Of a DNA stretch of 64,000 nucleotides, positions 23,071-32,011 are shown piece by piece. The DNA lies in the NCBI RefSeq assembly GCF_905475395.1, contig NC_058340.1, forward strand, positions 62,350,181-62,414,180. Reading direction: 5' to 3'. Within the stretch, counting starts at the first letter, position 1. The number at the start of each line of letters is the position of its first letter. The translations under genes were made by a program, and so were the position numbers. The DNA comes from Chrysoperla carnea. Its lineage: Eukaryota; Arthropoda; Insecta; Neuroptera; Chrysopidae. Below the pieces are notes generated by a model, which was not told where the DNA came from, did not search any database, and saw only the letters and a list, made by a program, of their open reading frames with translations.

Positions 23071-23636
23071 AGATCTTTTGAAATTTATAAACTATAAAAA
23101 CTCTATAAGATATCCTATAAAAATAATTTTAGAAAACTATAGTAATATTCAATTATAATGACTGAAAATATTATAGATATGATAATTTTGAAATACTTGC
23201 CGAAAAATTAATTCAAGTTTCCTTAACGGACAAAAAAAAAAAGATAAATTTCATTTAAATAAAACATGTCTCACATGCATTTTAGTTTTCACGTAGCTGA
23301 ATGTTGACTCTTTACAATAACTGGGTTGATATAAAATAATTTCTACTGATCAGTAGAGAATACTAGAAGACAGGAAAATGGCTCGGAAAAACGATATATT
23401 TGTATATAAATATACAGGATGATCAAAAATTTTGTACAAATATTTCAACAGGTTGTAGAGCTGAGTGAATTTGACAACTAGTTTGTTGGCAATGGTTCCA
23501 TGTCGATTTATCTTCGTAAATCTCACCGCGGTTATTTCGTTTTTGAAATTTCTTCTTCCGACCATTTGCCCATGGAAATTTATCCTTCAATCATTTGGTT
23601 CTTGGACAATCTTTCCTCAGAAAAATTACTTTGAAT

Positions 23637-23791
23637 TTGATTGAAATACCCAGGTGCAGAACGCTTAGGTAGCTAAAACACCTGGGTATTTCTATCATAG
23701 GGTTAACGCAAGGCCAAAAACCCTCAGACTCGTGCATATGAACCCCATTAGAAGCATGGCAAGCCCATAAAATTCCAGGGTATTTCAATCA
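23637..23791. mobile_element. Small inverted-repeat element with internal hairpin
   Basis: TGATTGAAATACCCAGG at the left returns as CCAGGGTATTTCAATCA at the right. Inside, GAAATACCCAGGTG (23643-23656) pairs perfectly with CACCTGGGTATTTC (23679-23692), so the left end alone can also form a hairpin. The minus frame at 23591-23788 simply reads through it. Confidence 0.55.
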
Positions 23792-24596
23792 CAATATTAA
23801 AATAAGTTTAACAAAATTTATATGTATTTTTTGGAAAGTTAATAGTTAAGAAGAAATAATATTCAGAAATGAAATGACCGGGGGCGAAATGACAAAAATA
23901 AAATTTTCGGGGATCAATGTGAAGAGCATAAAATATCTAAGGTCGACGTGACAACAGTTCAAATGCGGGATTAAATGACCTAGAACGAATCTATCCCTCT
24001 CTTGGCAACGCCCATATCGTGTTCGGTAGGCCGTATGAATACATGTCATAATTGTGTACTGAAAGCTAAGCTAGTTCAGGTACGGGTTGGATTTGAAGTT
24101 TAGCTTCGAGTTAGAGTTCCGTTTGGCATTACGCATGCCTTGATGTCAATGATTTTCGTTGTTACCAGTCGAATATTTTTTGTAGTAATTTTTTGCTCAT
24201 TCTGTATGTATGAAAAGTGTTTTATTCTCTGAAGTACCAATGTAAAACCACTAACTAGACACAGACAGACAGGCAGAGGATGTACTCTTTTCTGGAATAT
24301 GTATATATATATATATAGTAACAAGTGTTGCCAACTGTTCAACTACTGATAAAATATACATGTATTTTAGAATATACAACATCGTCTTTATATTTTAAAA
24401 GTTCGTTTCGAAAATAAAATCAATCATTTTAATGTAAAAGTACATAAATTCAATATTTTTTACATTATACAACATTATATGTTTACAATTTGTATAAATG
24501 AGTATCATCAGTTTAATCAATGCATGATTTTTTAAGTTTTTTAATATTAATTTTATAATAAACTAGCCGTTACTTGTCTAATTTGCTGGTCATTTT
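23792..24596. other. Intergenic sequence
   Basis: Contains a short (TA)n tract at about 24301-24318. No supported gene. Confidence 0.45.
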
Positions 24597-24857
24597 CTAC
24601 TTTATAAACAAATATTGGTGCACAATTTTCCCCTTTTCCCACTTGTACCTTAGGGCTTCCCTCTGTACCCTCTGTACTTCTGGCATCAAAAAACTTAGGA
24701 GCTTTCTTCGCTTAGAAGTTAGTTTCGCTCGAAATTTGGCACATCCAAAGTGAGGCAAAAGAGAGGGTGGGCAATCAAGGCGTGAAGTGAGTGAATCAAT
24801 GAGATCCTTTACCTGCTTGAAAATTGACACTCCTGGGAGTTCTATGGAAGAAGAAGG
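24597..24857 (-). pseudogene. Coding-like fragment of unknown family
   Basis: An 86-codon open frame begins right after TTGGCTTATTAG, which could be a splice acceptor, and runs to a stop at 24597. The product is basic and of ordinary amino-acid composition (IFKQVKDLIDSLTSRL, then CPPSLLPHFGCAKFRAKL, then a lysine/arginine-rich end). This is unlike the translation of the A/T-rich surroundings. There is no ATG at the front, so it would be an internal or terminal exon or a fragment of a mobile-element ORF. I do not recognise the family. It is divergent to the fragment at 25223-25492. Confidence 0.35.
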
Positions 24858-25222
24858 CTAATAAGCCAAGAACCATCGTCTTCACAATACTTATATAATT
24901 TTCGAATTTGACCTCAATCGGTAAAGTAGATACACCAAAGATTATCATATATGTAAAGATTTGGAGAAGAAGAATCGAGAATTGAATCGCGAAAATATTA
25001 AAACAATCGACTTTTTCCCTTTGAAAATTTTATTAGAGAAACCTTATTTATGCTACTTATTATGGCACCGAAGATTGGGTTCATTTGGTTCCAAGTATTC
25101 AAAACTTTGAAACTTTCTTAAACCTCTGTTTTGAAACATTTCTAGTTCGATAAATTCTAGCAAATGATTCATCACGTTTTTTAATGTTCCTCTCCAAAAC
25201 AGAGCATACTATGATTGCTTGA

Positions 25223-25492
25223 GTGAATATGCAGGCAAGGTCTTTTTGTGCTTCAGCAGGTGTTTGGTTGCTACAAACACCTTGCAATTATTTTCATTCA
25301 TTAGCGCCTCTTATAAATGCATCAAAACTTTCTTTTTGGGACCTTGATATTCATGGTAATCCTTTTCGATTTTTAGCATTGCCAATTTGTCCTCAAACAA
25401 ATTTACCCTGGAAACACAGGCGTCTTGGGAATTCAGTTGATAACTCATTACTTCATTTTGTCAAACAAATTTACTCAGGACTTTCGAAGTAA
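25223..25492 (+). pseudogene. Coding-like C-terminal fragment, part of a repeated sequence
   Basis: An 89-codon frame ends ...LLHFVKQIYSGLSK and stop. Its composition looks protein-coding (INASKLSFWDLDIHGNPFRF, LPICPQTNLPWKHRRLG) rather than random A/T sequence. The last four codons plus about 300 bp of downstream sequence recur at 28513, where they end in a poly(A) run, so this is probably the 3' end of a retrotransposed or mobile sequence. Family not recognised. Part of it (25423-25451) is repeated at 25788-25816. Confidence 0.4.
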
Positions 25493-25787
25493 AATGGTTA
25501 TTTTGTAGTAATTTTTGTTTTGAAAGTATAAAAGTGGATACAATGCTGTTTAAAAATAATATTGGCATAAATTAGACAAGACATTAGGGAAATTTGCTGA
25601 ATCGATTAGGTATTCATACGGAAAATTTGGAAATTTTTCTTCATTTAAGTTGATACTGAGAAAAAGGAAAATGGTGCATACAAATCTGTCACTATTTCAC
25701 GACCTATTACAATAAAAGCTTGTTCCTTGTCGCTCTGTCATTCTATGTACCATGTTTTTAGTTCCTCAAATACTCTCTTTATGTGTG
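25480..25787 (+). repeat. Repeat family D, copy 1
   Basis: Shares nearly 300 bp with 28513-28812 (AAAGTATAAAAGTGGATACA, TTGCTGAATCGATTAGGTAT, AAATCTGTCACTATTTCACG, GTTCCTCAAATACTCTCTTT). Compared with the second copy it has an extra ~20 bp after AAATGGTT and an extra 12 bp after AAATTAG. At its right end it runs into TCTTGGCAATTCAATCGATA, a diverged repeat of sequence at 25423. Confidence 0.85.
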
Positions 25788-25984
25788 TCTTGGCAATTCA
25801 ATCGATAACTCATTACCATCGGTCCTGATTTTTTTTAATCTTTAATGCTTTGCATTTAAATGATTCTAGGGTTAATTTAATCTCCATGAGTAATAATATT
25901 CTGCAACCTTACTTCAGTTTCCACCTATTTTCACCAAATATTTAAATCATTCCCGAAAATACGTAGTTTGCATCACTTCACTAC

Positions 25985-26247
25985 ATAGTATAAAACAAAG
26001 TCACTTCCCGCTGCCTGTCCCTATGTATGCTTTGATCTTTAAAACTACGCAACGGATTGTGACGCGGTTCTTTTAATAAATGGAGTGATTTAAGAGGAAT
26101 GTTTATTGTATAATACATATATAATATAGTAGAGAAGCACTGATAATTTTGGAGGTTTCTAATGTGATGTCGTAAATAAACACATTTTTGTATATAAAGA
26201 TATTAGTATCAGTATTGCACTCGTACGAAGCCGGGTGGGTCGCTAGT
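25985..26247 (+). mobile_element. Helitron 3' end, copy 1 (non-autonomous)
   Basis: Ends CGTACGAAGCCGGGTGGGTC then GCTAG|T, matching the insect Helitron terminus in which a short hairpin (the GCCGGG...-type stem) precedes CTRR. Upstream text TTCCCGCTGCCTGTCC, GATCTTTAAAACTACGCAAC and GGTTTCTAATGTGATGTCGT is shared with copy 2 at 31780. The 5' end is not recognised. No Rep/helicase coding sequence is present. Confidence 0.85.
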
Positions 26248-26697
26248 CATTAATGTAAATCAAGTATCATTAACAATGATCAAACTGCTCTTTGAGAACA
26301 CACAAACTGTGAGAGTTAAATAATATTGCTAGTCAAATAATTATTTGCCTAAATTTACGTTTACTTGCACCATATAACTCACAGTACCTACATAAAACAA
26401 TACATCATAATTGAGAGCAGTTATAGAATGAGTTTATTATTGTAAATAAAGAGAAAATATCATGTAATAGTTACATAATTTATTTGTCTTTTTCTATAGC
26501 ATAGACATACTGGCTACAACAAAATAATAATACTCTACAAGTCTACGCTAAACGTATTATTTTATTACGTAAATTTATTAAATTAAATTTTAAATTGTCA
26601 ACATAATAATAATATAAATGATCATCTTTATAATTTTGATGAATATGCCTTGTCCAATGACTTCTCTATAGTAATTGTCTAGAACAGAAGTTCCAAC

Positions 26698-27230
26698 TGT
26701 AGACCACATAATGAAATTTTTCGGATGAAATGACCCAGCAGGAATTATGTTGAAAAAGATGATCCTATATGTAAAAGTATGTTTAGGTACCATGGCGTCA
26801 GTTATGCATGGTACCGGTGGTACAGAATATACGTGGGAATATGAATGTTTCATCCCTTGGTGTCTTACTCCTGCACCATCAAATATGTACGGCGTTGCTG
26901 GATATTAGCTCTATGTAAGTTTTCGATACGAATAACATAAATGCCGTACAGAAATAAACACTTCCAAAATTTACAGGGCATAAAAAAAATTTTTTAACTT
27001 CCGGTATCGAAGTTACCATATTTATATCTGTGCGGCATTTATGTAGTATCCATCAAAGCCGTACATATTTGGTAGTACAGGTGTGAGACAGCAAGGGGTG
27101 TGGCATTCATATTCTAATTTGCACTCACCTGTACCTCGCAAAAGTGACGCCATGGTGCTTATACTTACTTTTTTTCTACATGATTCCTAGTGGGTCATTT
27201 CAACCGAAAAATTAAAGCATGGGCTTGTGA
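26698..27230. mobile_element. MITE family C, copy 2 (nearly complete)
   Basis: The left arm runs from ATGAAATTTTTCGGATGAAA through CCTATATGTAAAAGTATG and ACCATGGCGTCAG. The right arm returns GACGCCATGGTGCTTATACT, GGGTCATTTCAACCGAAAAA and a tip AGCATGGGCTTGTGA. It shares ATATGTACGGCGTTGCTGGA with the other copies. The minus frame at 26590-26853 runs through the left arm and is not a supported gene. Confidence 0.82.
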
Positions 27231-28512
27231 TCTTCTGGTATTACTGATAATAGGATTTTTCCCAAGGAAAGTTGTTTACCAAAATATATTTAGGACGGTA
27301 AAGCATCATTTTGGAATTTTAAATTTTTAATTCCACACTTTTCCATTTAAGTCTTAAATTACTTGTATATTTTATGCAAGCCAAATTCGTATTTATGTAA
27401 ATAAATTATCTTATTTAAATTCTTATGTATTTAAATATCAAAATTTTATGTATCTACATGAGAAATACCGAATGTTTAAAAAGATGAACTTTTAAAAAGC
27501 AGAAATAGTTTTCACCACCTTCGCCATCAATATCGTTTCAAAAGGGCTGGAGACTCACTTTCCCACAACTAGCCTCTTATTTTTCGAGATGCATTTTTCA
27601 ACGAGTTTGTCGTTTCGTAACAACAAATATAAATTTGTATATGTTCTGCATACTGTATTAAAATTTACTAATTATATTTGTAAAATTATAATTTTGTTAT
27701 TTGATGAGAATTTAAAAGAATTGTACAGAAAATTATACAAAATCTGTAATTTTTGGAGCGTTGATAACTCCAAATTTCTACAACACCGATCTCCGATTTA
27801 TAAAATATTTTAATCCTGAGATTTAAGAATTTTTAAATATATATAATCTGATTGAAGATTTTTTGATAATAATAAATGTTGTAATCTATTATTTAGAAAG
27901 CAAACAAAATTTTTTTTTTCTTTTAAATCCGGAAAGTTCATACTTTTGTGAGGCAATCGCAGATACTTTCATTTATAATTTTTTAAAGATGCTTGACACC
28001 TTCATACCTCTCAATTTCTTTGCTTCGCGGCTTTTAATGGGTTACCAATCCATTTGAATTATCTACAATAAAAGTGTAAAATTCAGTAATATGTGAACAC
28101 ACCTCAAATGTGTCTCTCTAATTGGGATTTCCAAAATTTTCACGTACTTAACTGCTTTAAAAATTTTATTCTGAACATATTTTTTGATTATCTGTTAACC
28201 GAACGAAAGTTTTATATTTTATGAAATGTAAAATGTTAACAAATATCTCTGTTTTAGTATTGGGTGGCTAAAAAAATATGGTCAAGATTATTTTTAATAA
28301 AAATACCAAAATACCTCCGTATTTGCAATAAAATTATTTTTATTTAGATATGCGAGTCAATATCTACTTAACAAGATGAACGTAATTACTTAACAGATGA
28401 ACGTAATTACATTAGGTAAGCAGATATGAGTGAAGGTCTATCCTAATTCGGATCTTAGACCAATTGAATCTACCATTAGAAAACGATATTCATAAAGGTC
28501 GCAAGTGGATGA
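27231..28512. other. AT-rich intergenic sequence upstream of the membrane-protein gene
   Basis: No supported coding exon. The open frames at 27589-27813 and 27863-28057 are A/T-rich and featureless. A 15-bp direct repeat (GATGAACGTAATTAC) occurs at about 28375 and 28395. Confidence 0.4.
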
Positions 28513-28812
28513 ATTAAGGACTTTCTAAGTAAAATGGTTTTGAAAGTATAAAAGTGGATACAATGCTGTTTACAAATAATATTAGCATAAATTAGGGAAA
28601 TTTGCTGAATCGATTAGGTATTCATACGGAAAATTTGGAAATTTTTCTTCATTTAAGTTGACACTGAGAAAAAGGAAAATGGTGCATACAAATCTGTCAC
28701 TATTTCACGACCTATTACAATAAAGGCTTGTTCCTCGTTATTCTGTCATTCTATGTACCATGTTTTTAGTTCCTCAAATACTCTCTTTATTTGTGGAAGC
28801 CAAAAAAAAAAA
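28513..28812 (+). repeat. Repeat family D, copy 2, with poly(A) end
   Basis: Starts at GGACTTTCTAAGTAAAATGG (the end of the coding-like frame of copy 1) and ends with a run of about 12 A after GTGGAAGCC. The 5' truncation and A tail indicate retrotransposition. It lies about 150 bp upstream of the splice acceptor at 28958, so it is inside the presumed 5' intron of the membrane-protein gene. Confidence 0.75.
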
Positions 28813-28958
28813 ATGATTTTCTAAAATAACAACTAAATACAGTCATACATTTTTAATTACACCTTGTATTCTATCTAATTAAATTTTAAATACTAATTAA
28901 AATAATTACTATCCTAAACTAAATTAATATTAACATTATTATCTTGTTCTGCTTACAG

Positions 28959-28993
28959 ATGCAATACGTATAATGACGTTGTGTAGCACGTGA
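28959..28993 (+). promoter_or_regulatory. Exon start with two upstream ORFs; TGATG stop-start overlap
   Basis: A splice acceptor (TTCTGCTTACAG) ends at 28958. The exon opens with ATG at 28959 that starts a four-residue ORF (MQYV, stop at 28971-28973). A second ATG at 28973 opens a six-residue ORF (MTLCST) whose TGA stop (28991-28993) shares its A with the main ATG at 28993. Such an arrangement is compatible with termination-reinitiation or repression by upstream ORFs; leaky scanning is also possible. Confidence 0.6.
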
Positions 28994-30897
28994 TGCACGG
29001 TACTCGTGGTGGAGGTGTTGGTGTTGGTGGTGGTGGTATGGGTGTTGTGACCACTCCTAATAGTAATGGCGGTCGAACGATACCAACATCAGTGACATCA
29101 TCATCGCTATCTTCAAAATCACAATCATCAGTAACACAATCACCATTAAGTACAACAACAATTAGCGCAAATGAATTAATCAAACGTGAATTTTATGCAA
29201 CTTATGACGTAATGACTGGTATACGAATTGCAGCGACATTGGGAGGCTTCTTTGGCTTAGTTGTAATATTAGTTGTATATAAATCAAAATCAAAAACTGA
29301 GAAAGCGCTCAATGATCCATATCTGGCAGCTGTGGCAGCTGAAGCCGTTGCAGAAGCTGAAGCTGATTTACAAGAGGAAGAGATGGCGTTACAAGCAGCA
29401 TTAGAAGCTACTGCAGCATGGTCGTGTAATCCACGTGCATCACGTACCGCACGCCAAAGTTTAGGTAATATGAGTGCACCAACAATGTGGGCACATAGTC
29501 CACGATTCTCATCAGTCGGAGGTGGCTATGCAAATTTACTAACACCACCAACTCGTGCACAAACATACGGACCTAAAAGTTTACCAGGCTCAGCTTTACG
29601 ATTTCATACACAACCATCGTGTAAGGAACTAGATGATGATGATGACGATGACGACGATGCTGACCATGATCGAGGAGGTGGTGCGGATGATGATGCGTTT
29701 GATGAATTCGACGATGATTTTCAGTTTTTAAATGTAAATAAACGTAATTACCGTAGATGTAGCAACATAACATGTTCTAGTTCTGATAGTAGTTATCTAG
29801 AAAGGCGTGGCAGTGCTGTTGTTGGTTTGCCTCCACCCCCGGCATTACCAACGAGTAGACGACGAAGTTCTGCTGAAAAATGTTGGGATTTTTATTATCC
29901 AATTGACATTCAAGTAATTCAACCAACACCTGATATGTCACCAAGTAGTAGTGAACGATGTGTATTATATGATACTGTCCCGGGTGGTGGAGCTATGACC
30001 GATGTAAATCGATTACAAGCTGCAAATTTAACTGTGACAGGATCATCATCATCTGGTTTAGTGGTTCCTTCACGTTTAGCGCCTTTGGCTACAATTAGTA
30101 GTTGTGCTAGTTCAGTGTTAGGTACAGAATTAGATCAACGATCCGAACTTGGATCGGATTCTGTATTTATGGACGATGATAATTATTGCTATGATACAGA
30201 TGATGAAGTTACACAATTTAGTACTGATAGTAGCGAAGAGAATTTAATAACAACAGATTTACAATTGCAAGAATATAGTGGTCGACAATTACAACCATCG
30301 TTAAAACGACAACATTCTTGGAAACGGCGTGCATCAGCTCCATTACAACGACGAAAAAGTATTACACAGCAACAACAGCAACGTTTAATGAAAAATGCAG
30401 AATCAATAAATTTATTAAATAATGGTAGATCTGATTCATTAAAATTAATATCAAAATCATCAGAAAATATTCAATTACGATTATCATCAACGCGACGTTT
30501 AAATACAAACTCTGGAAATTTATTAAATCGTATTGCTGAAACAAGTTTATTAAATAATCGTGTCGCCGTTGCCACAGTTAGTAACAACGATTTTAAGCCT
30601 AATACATCTATTACAACACCTGTCAAAATAGCTCAAAGACCACCTTATCCTTTACCCTCCCAATGTACAATTGATGCATCATCCACAAATGTAAGTGATA
30701 CATCAACATTAGTTGCAACTACTTCACATTTAAGTGATGATAATACAACACAATCGTGTAGTTTAAATATGCCGCCAACACTTTATATGGTGAGTAGTCC
30801 ATCGACTACGTCATCGCAACAAAAGATGAATAAAAATAAAAAATCTAGTTCATTAGTAAATATTGAATTAGGTGCATCACAAGAGACTTTATTCTAA
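28993..30897 (+). CDS. Single-pass membrane protein with long Ser/Asp-rich tail, 634 aa, family not named
   Basis: The main start is ATG 28993; the frame upstream is closed by a stop at 28984, and the exon follows an acceptor at 28957-28958. In order: a Gly/Val- then Ser/Thr-rich N-terminus (1-60); a conserved-looking ELIKREFYATYDVMTG lead-in (61-76); one transmembrane segment (about 77-95) followed by KSKSK; an Ala/Glu-rich helical stretch (110-142); an Asp run (about 214-245, from GAT/GAC codons); a block around CWDFYYPIDIQVIQPTPD (297-314); an acidic SDSVFMDDDNYCYDTDDE segment (388-405); a basic RQHSWKRRASAP region with a glutamine run (439-463); and a C-terminus ETLF that fits a class I PDZ ligand. 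There is no signal peptide, and positive charge after the membrane segment suggests N-outside with a cytoplasmic tail. I do not recognise the family; a scaffold or signalling role is only inference. A MITE lies 30 bp after the stop. Confidence 0.88.
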   Translation: MHGTRGGGVGVGGGGMGVVTTPNSNGGRTIPTSVTSSSLSSKSQSSVTQSPLSTTTISANELIKREFYATYDVMTGIRIAATLGGFFGLVVILVVYKSKSKTEKALNDPYLAAVAAEAVAEAEADLQEEEMALQAALEATAAWSCNPRASRTARQSLGNMSAPTMWAHSPRFSSVGGGYANLLTPPTRAQTYGPKSLPGSALRFHTQPSCKELDDDDDDDDDADHDRGGGADDDAFDEFDDDFQFLNVNKRNYRRCSNITCSSSDSSYLERRGSAVVGLPPPPALPTSRRRSSAEKCWDFYYPIDIQVIQPTPDMSPSSSERCVLYDTVPGGGAMTDVNRLQAANLTVTGSSSSGLVVPSRLAPLATISSCASSVLGTELDQRSELGSDSVFMDDDNYCYDTDDEVTQFSTDSSEENLITTDLQLQEYSGRQLQPSLKRQHSWKRRASAPLQRRKSITQQQQQRLMKNAESINLLNNGRSDSLKLISKSSENIQLRLSSTRRLNTNSGNLLNRIAETSLLNNRVAVATVSNNDFKPNTSITTPVKIAQRPPYPLPSQCTIDASSTNVSDTSTLVATTSHLSDDNTTQSCSLNMPPTLYMVSSPSTTSSQQKMNKNKKSSSLVNIELGASQETLF

Positions 30898-30927
30898 ATT
30901 TTTCTGTTTTGTGATTGAAGAAGAAGC

Positions 30928-31420
30928 AGCTCTGTTACGCCAGCGACGCAAAGTACGGAAATCACATTTAAAAAATACTAGAATTATGTACTTTTTAGGT
31001 GCTAATTAGGAACCATAGTCAGAAATTAGGTGTTCTGTAACTTACACCGCAAATCAATACTCGAAAATTGCGTTGCCAGCATTATGTGATGTTAGAAACG
31101 CTTATAAAAATTTTAATGAAATAATTAATGTTAAGGAAACACAATTATGTGCTTAAGTGCTAAACGTACAAGATCGTGAAATTTCCTAATTAATAAACGA
31201 AAGCCTTGAATTTCGCAAAATAACGGATCTTAAAATTAGATCTCTCTAAAAATTTAAACTAAGACGAATGCTTAATCAGGTATATGCGTGGTACAGAGCT
31301 ACCTAAGTTACAGAGCACCTAGTTTTTGACTTTGATACCGAATACGCACCTAAAAAGTGCCTAATTTTGGCATTTTTCAAATGCGTTTTCCGTACTTTGC
31401 GTCGCTGGCGTAATAGAGCT
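30928..31420. mobile_element. 493-bp MITE with 9-bp target duplication in the presumed 3' UTR
   Basis: Left end AGCTCTGTTACGCCAGCGAC and right end GTCGCTGGCGTAATAGAGCT are inverted repeats (one mismatch over 20 bp), and homology between the arms continues about 140 bp. AGAAGAAGC flanks both sides (30919-30927 and 31421-31429). A 9-bp duplication with long arms fits a Mutator-like MITE; an 8-bp reading would fit hAT. It begins 30 bp after the stop codon of the membrane-protein gene. A truncated relative lies at 4894-5239. Confidence 0.88.
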
Positions 31421-31779
31421 AGAAGAAGCATTTTATGAAGAAATTTTAAAAATATCAGCATTTATTTTATTTGTTTATAATGTTATAATTATTGATAATA
31501 ATTGTTTTTGATATACCTATATATTCATCTAATCTAACCTCAGACATTTTATAATTTTAATTAAATTTAAGCTCTTACATACTATGCCTTTTTCCATTCC
31601 TATCGGTTTTTTTTTACTCTTCTTATTTTACCTTATTCTGTGTAGGCCGTAACTGCTCAAGAATTTCTTTTTGATATATTATGAACATCGGATAAATAAT
31701 GGCCTTGATTAACTGATAAATGTCGATTTAGTCGGACGGCACGCTTTTGAGGTATCAATCATAAGAACGATATGTTTTT

Positions 31780-32011
31780 AAAGATCAAGTCGCTTCCCGC
31801 TGTCTGCCTGTCCTTATGTATGCTTAGATCTTTAAAACTACGCAATGGATTTTGATGCGTTTAGTTTATATTTATAATACATGTATTAGAAGACCACTGA
31901 TGAGGTTTCTAATGTGATGTCGTGAAAAAACAAAATTTTGTATATAAAGACATTCTGTAGTATATTAAGTATCAGCATTGCATCCGTGCGAAGCCGGGAC
32001 GGGTAGCTAGT
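31780..32011 (+). mobile_element. Helitron 3' end, copy 2 (non-autonomous)
   Basis: Shares CGCTTCCCGCTGTCTGCCTG, GATCTTTAAAACTACGCAAT and GGTTTCTAATGTGATGTCGT with copy 1 and ends GCATCCGTGCGAAGCCGGGA, CGGGTAG, CTAG|T. No coding capacity. The 5' end is not identified. Confidence 0.85.

Noticed and set aside
26221-26247. GC-rich motif as a structural RNA or regulatory hairpin
   Set aside because: It matches the known Helitron 3' terminus pattern and recurs at 31980-32011.
28990-28992. GTG as the start codon of the membrane-protein gene
   Set aside because: The next codon is an ATG at 28993 and the organism is an animal; the ATG is the natural start.
29573-30544. Minus-strand ORFs inside the membrane-protein exon
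   Set aside because: Histidine- and leucine-rich shadows of Asp codon runs and of the real frame on the plus strand.
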